IMG/VR virus record: IMGVR_UViG_3300035682_000123
Coordinates: 1-32,410 of that record
Source: a virus
DNA length: 32,410 nucleotides
Strand: one strand, 5' to 3'
Below the pieces are notes generated by a model. That model had not been told where the DNA came from. It saw only the letters and a program-made list of their open reading frames with translations, and did no database searches. This document shows, piece after piece, positions 17,193-22,179 of the stretch. Position numbers and translations under genes: made by a program. Position 1 is the first letter of the stretch, and the number at the start of each line of letters is the position of its first letter.

Positions 17193-17554
17193 CCTGTTGC
17201 TTGTTGCCTGTTCCCTGTCTTACCTTCCTCTTACTTTTGGGTGGGTGGGGTGTGGTGAACGTTGCGGGGGGTGGGGCCTGTTCCCGCACCAGGGCACCGG
17301 CACACCGGCAACCCTGGCAACCGGCACCAGTCCGCCAAGACGGGAGCTAGGAACGGGGACGGGGGTCGGCGCTCTCTATATACGGCCGACATCGGTACAG
17401 CTACACGGTGCCCTTGCCATCTCCCTGTTACCCTGTCCCCCTGTTAGCCTTGCCGGTGTGTTCCTGTGTCCTTGTTCCTGTGTGTCCTGTGTCCCGTGTT
17501 CGGGGTCGGTGTCAACCGTTCGGCTATTGTTTGGTCACCTACTTGTGTCCCTGT
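17193..17554 (+). repeat. CCTGT-rich strand-asymmetric noncoding tract
   Basis: Eleven copies of CCTGT lie on the plus strand (starts 17193, 17207, 17214, 17277, 17424, 17432, 17440, 17463, 17477, 17486, 17550). I found none of the complement ACAGG in the same tract. Three are spaced exactly 8 bp apart (17424-17444). The tract is pyrimidine- and G/T-biased. Such biased tracts can be origins, primase or recombination sites; the function here is unknown. Confidence 0.5.
17219..17235 (+). promoter_or_regulatory. Paired CTTACC operator-like site 2
   Basis: CTTACC-TTCCT-CTTACT, start-to-start spacing 11 bp, in the leader of the first rightward operon. The second half differs from consensus at the last base. 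Confidence 0.4.
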
Positions 17555-17630
17555 TTCGGCCGTGTACTGTTCCAGATGTCAACGAGAAGCCGCCTACGGG
17601 CCGCACAACCCCTCTCGATGGAGCAATGCA

Positions 17631-17810
17631 ATGAACACACACACAGAGCGCACCGCGGAACTCCGCAACGGTGAAGCAAGGTACACAGTCACGGTTACCC
17701 CGTGGAACGGCGTCGAGTTCTCGACCTTGGTCCGCGGGTACAGTGAAGAGCAAGCCGCCGCCCGCGTCCTTGCATTCTATTCCGCCAAGTCGGTGAAGGT
17801 GTCCAAATGA
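17631..17810 (+). CDS. Small orphan protein (59 aa), first gene of rightward operon
   Basis: MNTHTERTAELRNGEARY, 59 aa, probably a small alpha/beta fold. The ATG at 17631 is preceded by ATGGAGCA; longer in-frame starts would translate the CCTGT tract and are rejected. It ends KVSK with the stop overlapping the next start (ATGA at 17807) inside the recurring junction GGTGTCCAAATGAACAC. The sequence FSTLVRGYSEEQAAARVLAFY resembles small actinophage proteins that rework amino-acid strings of unknown role. No function assigned. Confidence 0.65.
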   Translation: MNTHTERTAELRNGEARYTVTVTPWNGVEFSTLVRGYSEEQAAARVLAFYSAKSVKVSK

Positions 17811-17814
17811 ACAC
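17795..17814 (+). promoter_or_regulatory. Recurring gene-junction sequence, copy 1
   Basis: GAAGGTGTCCAAATGAACAC: C-terminal KVSK codons, GGTG ribosome site and overlapped ATGA start in one 20-base unit. Other copies lie at 18008, 19490 (fossil), 19691 and 19948; relaxed ones at 20649, 20831 and 22764. Confidence 0.6.
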
Positions 17815-18022
17815 AAGCACCAACTACGGCGCACCAGCCGCCGCCGACCTCGCCGAGTTTCACATTCTCACCGCGTTGCGGGCGCTGAACGCCCTCGAAC
17901 GGGACGGGTACATTTCGCACCTAGATGCGTCACTCGGAGACTTGGTGCGGTTTGACGGGGCACGCGCTGACCTGGAAAACATAATGATCAATCTCCGCAA
18001 CCGTCAAGAGGTGACCAAGTGA
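17807..18022 (+). CDS. Small orphan helical protein (71 aa)
   Basis: MNTSTNYGAPAAADLAEF, 71 aa, mainly helical (FHILTALRALNALERDG). It begins in a 4-base ATGA overlap with the previous gene and ends EVTK with a GTGA overlap with the next, both inside the recurring junction. No family recognised. Confidence 0.65.
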   Translation: MNTSTNYGAPAAADLAEFHILTALRALNALERDGYISHLDASLGDLVRFDGARADLENIMINLRNRQEVTK

Positions 18023-18354
18023 ACACCTACAACGTTCGAGTAACACGCCACCAGTACGAGGCAGTGGAAAGCTACTTCCAAAGCGCCGCGGAGCTCGGCG
18101 GCGAATACATAACAGTGCCCGCAAAAATGCGGGACCTTCTCCGAGTGAAAAGCTCGGGACTGGTGGAGCTCACCGCGGCAGAGATTGACCGTCTGGTCGA
18201 ACAGCTTGACTGGCAGACGTACGACGCGTGGAACGACGGCGAGAACCCGACGTGGCTGGCACGGGCACGCCGTCAGCAAACAGCGATCCGCCGAGATGTG
18301 ACACGGGCTGGCTACAATGTGGGGCCGAACAACCACCCACTGCCGAAACGCTAA
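18019..18354 (+). CDS. Small orphan protein (111 aa)
   Basis: The GTG start at 18019 overlaps the previous stop (GTGA) with GAGGTGACC as ribosome site. The 111-aa product, MNTYNVRVTRHQYEAVES, has a C-terminal Trp-containing helix (LDWQTYDAWNDGENPTWLARARRQQ). GC-rich codon use matches the flanking small genes and differs from the late operon. It is followed by a GC-rich hairpin at 18362-18377. No function assigned. Confidence 0.65.
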   Translation: MNTYNVRVTRHQYEAVESYFQSAAELGGEYITVPAKMRDLLRVKSSGLVELTAAEIDRLVEQLDWQTYDAWNDGENPTWLARARRQQTAIRRDVTRAGYNVGPNNHPLPKR

Positions 18355-18361
18355 CGTGCAC

Positions 18362-18377
18362 GGCGGGCAAGCCCGCC
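18362..18377 (+). terminator. GC-rich hairpin after 111-aa gene
   Basis: GGCGGGC-AA-GCCCGCC, a perfect inverted repeat beginning 8 bases after the stop, with no U tract. It could be a weak or factor-dependent terminator of the kind common in actinobacteria, or an RNA processing site ahead of the tRNA-like sequence. Confidence 0.4.
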
Positions 18378-18459
18378 CCCCGTGTACCGGTTCGGCCGGT
18401 CACCTCGCTCACGACGGGGCACGGGACCACAGTCACCGCGGATGGGTTCGCGTGTGACG

Positions 18460-18533
18460 ACCAGTGAGGCGCGACAAGCGCGCCGCCCGCTTGATGAGGC
18501 GGGCACGGGGTGCGATCCCCCGCACTGGTGCCA
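18460..18533 (+). ncRNA. tRNA-like cloverleaf 1 (non-canonical, ends in CCA)
   Basis: Perfect 7-bp acceptor-like stem: ACCAGTG at 18460-18466 with CACTGGT at 18523-18529, then G and an encoded CCA. The T-arm is CGGGG/CCCCG with a 7-base loop TGCGATC. The D-arm-like hairpin is GGCGCG/CGCGCC with a 5-base loop. The anticodon-like arm is GCCCGC/GCGGGC with an 8-base loop TTGATGAG. It is not a normal tRNA: the arms are 6 bp, the variable region is one base, and the T-loop lacks the usual second T. It may be a degenerate tRNA or a tRNA mimic. Confidence 0.5.
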
Positions 18534-18604
18534 CCCCCGTGCACGGGGCCGGAGCAGTCCGGACAGTGTACGACAACCGGCAAGCGTCGACGGTTACAGA
18601 CGCC

Positions 18605-18673
18605 ACAACAACACGAGTGACGGCGTTACCGGCACGGAGAACAGCAGTGAACACAGCAACAACAACACGCACG
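18605..18673 (+). repeat. Repeated gene-start leader, copy 1
   Basis: About 70 bases covering leader, ribosome site, start codon and first nine codons of the 127-aa gene. Closely matches 19172-19242 (shared blocks ACAACAACACGA, GGCGTTACCG, and ACAGCAACAACAACACGCAC). Confidence 0.65.
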
Positions 18674-19030
18674 GCACGCGGCACAAGCTCGGCAGACGTT
18701 CGCCGCGCGATCACGGGAGCGGGCTCTCACTTCTTTGACGAGGGCGCAATGCGCTTCTTTGCAAGTCGCACAGCACGCACGGGTTGGCACATTTCGGACG
18801 GCACCGGTTTTGGTGACGGCCATTGGGTGCTTGTAACGAGTGAACAGTACCGCGACCAGTTCGGCACCGCCCTCAACTCTCGCCGCTACACGGTCCGACA
18901 TTGGGTCGTGTCCGACTGCGGTCGCGCCGTTGAGCGGATCGACACGCAAGACGACTTCCAAGCGTTCGCAACAAGCGCGGGCGCAACCCGTGCCGCGTGC
19001 AAGCTTGTCGAGGAGTTGGCCAACAACTAA
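18647..19030 (+). CDS. Small orphan protein with MNTATTTRT leader (127 aa)
   Basis: The GTG at 18647 is preceded by CGGAGA. The first nine codons (MNTATTTRT) and the upstream 40 bases match the start of the 163-aa gene at 19216, which fixes the start. The 127-aa product has an aromatic-rich central part (FFDEGAMRFFASRTARTGWH) and a helical end (AGATRAACKLVEELANN). The two proteins differ after the shared leader. No family recognised. Confidence 0.6.
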   Translation: MNTATTTRTARGTSSADVRRAITGAGSHFFDEGAMRFFASRTARTGWHISDGTGFGDGHWVLVTSEQYRDQFGTALNSRRYTVRHWVVSDCGRAVERIDTQDDFQAFATSAGATRAACKLVEELANN

Positions 19031-19215
19031 CACCCTCACCCCGTGAGCGCTACGGGCGCGGCCGTCCAACCGGACGGTGACCAGGTTCGAACCCTGGCGC
19101 GGGGGCAAGGTACACCGGAAGGTGTACGGAACCGGAGCACACGGCGGAACCGTGAGCACGCCCGAGAGGGCAACAACAACACGACCGGCGGCGTTACCGT
19201 CGGGGAGCAATACAG
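19031..19215 (+). other. Intergenic segment with tRNA-like sequence and leader
   Basis: Contains cloverleaf 2 (19039-19105), a TACACCGGAAGGTGTA hairpin (19111-19126) and leader copy 2. No gene on either strand is supported. Confidence 0.55.
19039..19105 (+). ncRNA. tRNA-like cloverleaf 2 (canonical T-loop, non-canonical anticodon arm)
   Basis: The acceptor-like stem pairs CCCCGTG (19039-19045) with CGCGGGG (19098-19104), 7 bp with one G-U. The T-arm is CCAGG/CCTGG with the canonical loop TTCGAAC. The D-arm is GCGC/GCGC with a 5-base loop. The anticodon-like arm is CCGTCC/GGACGG with only 4 loop bases, or a 5-bp stem with 6. It ends GCAA, so CCA is not encoded. The short D-loop and the anticodon loop argue against a normal elongator tRNA. 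Confidence 0.5.
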
Positions 19216-19242
19216 ATGAATACAGCAACAACAACACGCACG
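19172..19242 (+). repeat. Repeated gene-start leader, copy 2
   Basis: Second copy of the leader at 18605-18673, in front of and into the 163-aa gene. Both copies follow a tRNA-like cloverleaf by 65-75 bases. Confidence 0.65.
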
Positions 19243-19707
19243 CTTGTAGAATGGGCGCGCGACTACAACAACAGCAACAACGCTGGCGGGCCGTGGATCG
19301 GCCAAGGTTACACAGCGGGTTACCGCATTGACCACGGGGACGGGTGGGCCTTGCTCTCCGTCTACGCTGACAGCGAGACCGGCAACTACCGTGACCGTTC
19401 GTTCGGAAGTGTGTCGGCCGCCAAGACAGCAGCTCGCCGCATTGAGGGCAAGCGCCAACAGGCGCGGGGGGTCGACAGCTTCGACCCCGAGGAGGTGACC
19501 AAGGTCGTCACGCCAACGTTCGAACACGGGTTCGCTCTCGGCTTGGTGGCGTTCGCGGACGGTCGCGCGGCGGTTCCCGCCCTCGACCCTGCGGCCACTG
19601 CACCAGTGGCTAGCGTTCCGGTTGGCGGAGCAACCGAGTTCTTTCGCGGCTGGCTTGCTGGCTGGCACTCCGCCAACCTTTTACCAACCGAGGAGGTGTC
19701 CAAGTGA
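19216..19707 (+). CDS. Orphan protein, likely fusion of two small genes (163 aa)
   Basis: The ATG at 19216 follows GGGGAGCAATACAG. The 163-aa product starts MNTATTTRTLVEWARDY. Around residue 92-97 it reads EEVTK, encoded by GAGGTGACCAAG, the same sequence that ends the 71-aa gene. Here the frame continues as VVTPTFEHGF instead of stopping. The second half ends FRGWLAGWHSANL...EEVSK, like the end of the next protein. This suggests two former genes joined by loss of the stop. It overlaps the next gene by GTGA. Confidence 0.65.
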   Translation: MNTATTTRTLVEWARDYNNSNNAGGPWIGQGYTAGYRIDHGDGWALLSVYADSETGNYRDRSFGSVSAAKTAARRIEGKRQQARGVDSFDPEEVTKVVTPTFEHGFALGLVAFADGRAAVPALDPAATAPVASVPVGGATEFFRGWLAGWHSANLLPTEEVSK

Positions 19708-19964
19708 CCACGAACGACAGACAGCACAGACCAGCGCTCACAGCGGAAGCCGTGCAAGCTCTCGCGGACCTTGCAGCCCTCGGGCACGACGCGGAAGCGT
19801 TGCTTCTTGGGGCTCTTGCACACGGGCGCAGATCGAGCTCGGAAAGCCTCGCTTCCTTGCTCAACCCGTACGACAGCCAGCTCGCTCCGTTCTCCCGTCT
19901 CGCTTGGGGTGAAGGCTACGAGGTCGCGGCGCGGAGCTACAACCGCCAGGAGGTGTCCAAGTGA
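19704..19964 (+). CDS. Small orphan helical protein (86 aa)
   Basis: The GTG start at 19704 lies in the junction AGGAGGTGTCCAAGTGA. The 86-aa product, MTTNDRQHRPALTAEAVQ, is Ala/Leu-rich and helical, ending SRLAWGEGYEVAARSYNRQEVSK-like in composition (start F-S-R, end E-V-S-K). The end resembles the C-terminus of the preceding protein. It overlaps the next gene by GTGA within the same junction sequence. Confidence 0.6.
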   Translation: MTTNDRQHRPALTAEAVQALADLAALGHDAEALLLGALAHGRRSSSESLASLLNPYDSQLAPFSRLAWGEGYEVAARSYNRQEVSK

Positions 19965-19966
19965 AC
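19948..19966 (+). promoter_or_regulatory. Recurring gene-junction sequence, best copy
   Basis: AGGAGGTGTCCAAGTGAAC. The copy at 19691-19707 is identical through AAGTGA. It encodes the EVSK end of one protein and serves as strong ribosome site and GTGA overlap start for the next. Confidence 0.6.
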
Positions 19967-20119
19967 GCGCCACAGGTAGACACATACACGCGCACGATCC
20001 TACGATGGACCGCCGACCAGTACGCTTGGCGCGGCATCCTGTTCGATAAGGACGCCCTCGCTTCGGTACAGCTCAACGAGCTCGCCGACTGGCTCGACCA
20101 GCAAGGGACCATCTCGTGA
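19961..20119 (+). CDS. Very small orphan protein (52 aa)
   Basis: The GTG at 19961 begins MNAPQVDTYTRTILRW and runs 52 codons to a TGA at 20117-20119. The start lies in the junction AGGAGGTGTCCAAGTGAAC and the stop overlaps the next GTG start, so the coupling pattern supports a real gene despite its size. Mostly helical (SVQLNELADWLDQQG). No function assigned. Confidence 0.6.
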   Translation: MNAPQVDTYTRTILRWTADQYAWRGILFDKDALASVQLNELADWLDQQGTIS

Positions 20120-20325
20120 CCCTGGCACCTTTGACCCTGGACGTCGGGCCCCGCCCTGGCACGCGCGTGCGTGTCATCGGGCGCGGGTACCGGTCCGGCT
20201 GGGCAGGCACGGTCACCGCAGTCGGTCCATCCCGTTGGGACGGGTCCACTGTGTGGCTTGTGTTGTTCGACGATGGTAGGCGTGCAGGCAAAGCGCGGCA
20301 CCTGATCCAAGTGGTAGAAAGGTAA
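20116..20325 (+). CDS. Small SH3/KOW-like protein (69 aa)
   Basis: The GTG at 20116 overlaps the previous stop as GTGA. The 69-aa product has the pattern GTRVRVIGRGYRSGWAGTVT followed by VWLVLFDDGRRAGKARHLIQ, resembling a small SH3-like or KOW beta barrel (basic, Gly at turns, alternating hydrophobics). Such folds bind RNA or protein, but the role is unknown. The end overlaps operator-like site 3. Confidence 0.55.
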   Translation: MTLAPLTLDVGPRPGTRVRVIGRGYRSGWAGTVTAVGPSRWDGSTVWLVLFDDGRRAGKARHLIQVVER

Positions 20326-20337
20326 GAAGTTGGTAAG
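20321..20337 (-). promoter_or_regulatory. Paired CTTACC operator-like site 3 (inverted)
   Basis: The minus strand reads CTTACC-AACTT-CTTACC with 11-bp spacing. It overlaps the 3' end of the 69-aa gene and lies about 125 bases upstream of the 67-aa gene at 20460. The 11-mer AGTCTTACCAA is shared exactly with site 1. Confidence 0.5.
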
Positions 20338-20459
20338 ACTGTGCTGAAATGCAGGCACTCCCGTCGGCAGTCGGTACGATACTGTCACAACCGATAAGCG
20401 TCGCGGTTACAGACGCACACAACAATGACACGCCGGAACAGACGGTGGGAGAAACAAAG
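20326..20459 (+). promoter_or_regulatory. Leader of the 20.46-kb small-gene operon
   Basis: After paired CTTACC site 3, this 134-base gap has GCAGGCACTCC (shared with 21926-21936), a GGTACGATACT patch that could hold a TAnnnT -10 box, and a segment at 20387-20432 (ACAACCG...AAGCGTCG.CGGTTACAGACGC) that repeats 18573-18614. I infer a promoter region but cannot fix the start. Confidence 0.4.
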
Positions 20460-20663
20460 ATGAAAAAGGATAACATCATTTACGTCGATCAAGACGGGCG
20501 CACGCACGGCAAGGTGGCCACAGTTGATACCATCTTCTGGACGCAAGACGACTTCGACGCGTTCGACAACTTCACAGACGAGCAGACATGGGCGTTCGCT
20601 TGGTCGGACACGGGCTGCACCACACCGGCACAGTTCGCTGCAAAGCTTGGGGGTGCACAATGA
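20460..20663 (+). CDS. Small acidic orphan protein (67 aa)
   Basis: The ATG at 20460 (MKKDNIIYVDQDGRTHG) has GGGAG upstream; an in-frame ATG at 20349 would read through the repeated leader and is rejected. The product is acidic and aromatic (FWTQDDFDAFDNFTDEQTWAF). The string TQDDFDAF resembles TQDDFQAF in the 127-aa protein, hinting at a shared short motif. The stop overlaps the next start as ATGA. Confidence 0.6.
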   Translation: MKKDNIIYVDQDGRTHGKVATVDTIFWTQDDFDAFDNFTDEQTWAFAWSDTGCTTPAQFAAKLGGAQ

Positions 20664-20845
20664 ACAAGCGCGTAACTATCGCACTCGGGGTGCTCGCACA
20701 GATGGTAGCTGACGGGGACACAGAAGACTTGGTGACCGGCTACCTGTGGGCACTGCAAGACATGGGTGTGAACATCGAACAGGCTGATGAGGCTCACGCA
20801 ATACTCGCGCTGACGGAAGCTGGACTTATGGAGGTGGCACAATGA
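20660..20845 (+). CDS. Small orphan helical protein (61 aa)
   Basis: MNKRVTIALGVLAQMVADGD, 61 aa, starting in ATGA overlap with a GGGGGTGCAC ribosome site. It is mostly helical (AHAILALTEAGLMEVAQ). The next gene overlaps its stop, again ATGA. No family recognised. Confidence 0.6.
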   Translation: MNKRVTIALGVLAQMVADGDTEDLVTGYLWALQDMGVNIEQADEAHAILALTEAGLMEVAQ

Positions 20846-21159
20846 ACCTGGAACTGAACACGGTGACCCGCAACCTTCGGGACGCTATCGTCACCATCGA
20901 CCTGGGCTGCTACGAGGGGCTGGCAATCGCGGACACGCTGTCCTCCCTTGCACGGTTCTACCTGGACACAGTCAAGCGCGCCCATCCGGACACATACTAC
21001 GGGCTCGGCAAAGAGCAAGACGCGATCCGCGCACTGGAACGCAACATTGCGCAGCTCGAACGGATGGTATCGGCACATCGGTACATCAAAGCTTCTGAGC
21101 CGGTGTATGTGGAACGTCCGGAATGGCTGGGCCCTGTTGACACGGGGGTACAGCTATGA
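20842..21159 (+). CDS. Hypothetical helical protein (105 aa)
   Basis: MNLELNTVTRNLRDAIVT, 105 aa, with a GAGGTGGCAC ribosome site and ATGA overlap on both sides. It contains a helix rich in charged residues (KEQDAIRALERNIAQLERMV) that could form a coiled coil. It directly precedes a small membrane protein gene. Function unknown. Confidence 0.6.
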   Translation: MNLELNTVTRNLRDAIVTIDLGCYEGLAIADTLSSLARFYLDTVKRAHPDTYYGLGKEQDAIRALERNIAQLERMVSAHRYIKASEPVYVERPEWLGPVDTGVQL

Positions 21160-21380
21160 GACTGAACGACACGGTTCTGAACTACATTTTGGTTATCGAC
21201 ATCATACTTATCTTGTGTATCGTGATCGGAACGTTTCTACTCACCTTGGACGAAGGCCTGTACCTGAACCGCAAGCAGGCACGGGCAGCCGAAGTTCGAA
21301 ACCGCAAAAAGTGGGACGAATACGGCAAGCAGTATAGCCGCGACGAGTTGTTGCGTCGGCGTGCTAACAACCCGCAATAG
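21156..21380 (+). CDS. Small single-span membrane protein (74 aa)
   Basis: Residues about 8-29 (LNYILVIDIILILCIVIGTF) form one strong transmembrane helix. The rest is a highly charged cytoplasmic-type tail (KQARAAEVRNRKKWDEYGKQ). The start overlaps the previous stop (ATGA). A holin-like or superinfection-exclusion role is possible for a small phage membrane protein, but nothing in the sequence decides this. The stop lies in a CCCGC/GCGGG hairpin. Confidence 0.65.
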   Translation: MRLNDTVLNYILVIDIILILCIVIGTFLLTLDEGLYLNRKQARAAEVRNRKKWDEYGKQYSRDELLRRRANNPQ

Positions 21381-21470
21381 CGGGTCGGTCCGGCCCCTGA
21401 AAGGGGGCTGGCCACCGAGAGCCCAGCGCTAACAGTGCTGGTCTGTCGGGGGTCAATGGGATCCCGAAAC
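21370..21470 (+). other. Structured intergenic RNA leader with serial hairpins
   Basis: Between the membrane-protein gene and the 94-aa gene are CCCGC-AATA-GCGGG, a GGCCCC/GGGGGC hairpin, and CCAGCGCT-AAC-AGTGCTGG (8 bp) flanked by CCGA/TCGG. They precede a strong AAAGGAGG site. This could insulate, stabilise or regulate translation of the next gene. Confidence 0.45.
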
Positions 21471-21492
21471 AACAACCAACAAAGGAGGACAG

Positions 21493-21777
21493 ATGTCCAA
21501 GATACAACGCCAGAAAGGCAAAGCCAGTTTCCACCTGTTTGAGCTACAAGAAGTAGCGTCAACAGTGATCTGTGAACTTACGAGGAGCGCTGTCGCATTG
21601 CGGGAGCGGGCCGCCGAAGCCAAGACTAGAAGCGAGCGGGACGCATTGCGTTACGAGGCTGAGGGCGAGGTGTTAGAGGCACGTAAGGTTATCTATCGTA
21701 CGTACGGCGACACAGACTACGCCGATCAGGTAGATGAGCTGGTGAACGAAGCGGTTTCTGCTATCAGAATGCCGTGA
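21493..21777 (+). CDS. Hypothetical helical protein (94 aa)
   Basis: MSKIQRQKGKASFHLFEL, 94 aa, all-helical and charged (RERAAEAKTRSERDALRYEA). It has the strongest ribosome site of this block (AAAGGAGGACAG) and is the last gene before a clear terminator, so it may be expressed at high level. No family recognised. Confidence 0.65.
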   Translation: MSKIQRQKGKASFHLFELQEVASTVICELTRSAVALRERAAEAKTRSERDALRYEAEGEVLEARKVIYRTYGDTDYADQVDELVNEAVSAIRMP

Positions 21778-21789
21778 ACTTTACAGACA

Positions 21790-21823
21790 GAGGGGCCCCA
21801 CATTGTGGGGTCTCTTCTTCTTT
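21790..21823 (+). terminator. Rho-independent terminator of small-gene operon
   Basis: A 12-bp stem with three G-U pairs: 5' arm 21790-21801 (contains GGGGCCCCAC), loop ATT, 3' arm 21805-21816 (GTGGGGTCTC), followed by TTCTTCTTT. It lies 13 bases after the stop of the 94-aa gene. Confidence 0.85.
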
Positions 21824-22179
21824 ATGGGTAAGGGCAGAAAACTGCGGTCGGTTAGGTGTCAGCGAATGCGCTGGAACTCAACACCGGCACAGTATACAAA
21901 GTGTCTTACGTTTCCCTTACCATAGGCAGGCACTCCGTCCCGCTCACGGTTCTGTGGGAAATTCCCACACTGTCCCGAACCTACCCGTACCGTGCGGACT
22001 GTCTCTGGTACAGATACCAGGAGCCCCCAAAGGGGCTCACCGGTAGCCGGTTACCGGACCGGAGAGACATGGCACGAGAAGGTTTATTTTCTCAACAGTA
22101 GGCAGCTGTACTCACCTACTTGCTTTTCGAAAACATGAGTGCACTATAAAGTATTGAGGTATGTCCCTCGGAGGTTATG
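21824..22179 (+). promoter_or_regulatory. Leader and promoter region of regulator-nuclease operon
   Basis: Some 350 bases without a gene. It contains paired CTTACC site 4, the inverted copy of CAGTCCGCACGGTA (21988-22001), a GAGCCCC/GGGGCTC hairpin (22021-22038), a cluster of ACCGG repeats (22039-22062) and a candidate promoter TTGCTT (22120-22125), 19-base spacer, TATAAA (22145-22150). The spacer is longer than ideal. Transcription would start about 20-30 bases before the ribosome site GGAGG at 22170. Confidence 0.5.
21905..21921 (+). promoter_or_regulatory. Paired CTTACC operator-like site 4
   Basis: CTTACG-TTTCC-CTTACC with 11-bp spacing in the leader of the regulator-nuclease operon. Five bases downstream is GCAGGCACTCC, an 11-mer also present just after site 3 (20351-20361). 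Confidence 0.5.

Larger units (their letters stand above)
16604..17630. other. Gene-free divergent region between late and early operons
   Basis: About 1 kb without a convincing gene. From left to right it holds two TCGGCC/GGCCGA hairpins, an array of four ACCGGNNN octamers, element D with its hairpin, a paired CTTACC site, a CAGTCCGTACGGTA palindrome-like site, an AT-rich patch near 17110-17145 (AGATAAAATAG, a possible promoter), a second paired CTTACC site and a CCTGT-rich, strand-asymmetric tract to about 17554. Short ORFs here have no ribosome sites and odd composition. It is a strong candidate for packaging site, origin and/or early-late switch. Confidence 0.7.
18355..18646 (+). other. 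Intergenic segment with hairpins and tRNA-like sequence
   Basis: About 290 bases between small genes. It holds the 18362 hairpin, the ACCGG-TTCGG-CCGGT hairpin near 18386, a tRNA-like cloverleaf (18460-18533) and a leader segment (18573-18646) that is repeated at two other operon positions. Minus-strand ORFs across it have no ribosome sites and follow GC skew, so I do not call them genes. Confidence 0.6.

Noticed and set aside
18433-18714. Minus-strand ORFs opposite the tRNA-like and 127-aa gene region
   Set aside because: GC-rich DNA gives long chance frames; no ribosome sites, and they run against the coupled rightward gene chain.
18460-19105. Calling the cloverleafs ordinary tRNA genes with named anticodons
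   Set aside because: Anticodon loops are 8 and 4-6 bases and D-loops only 5 bases, so an amino acid assignment would be guesswork.
21395-21480. Third tRNA-like sequence near 21.4 kb
   Set aside because: The GGGGGTCAATGGGATCCC segment looks like a T-arm but the loop is about 10 bases and no acceptor stem pairs; kept only as a set of hairpins.
21856-22101. ORF MSANALELNTGT in the 21.9-kb leader
   Set aside because: It spans the operator-like site, two hairpins and ACCGG repeats, has no ribosome site, and follows directly after a terminator; better read as leader DNA.
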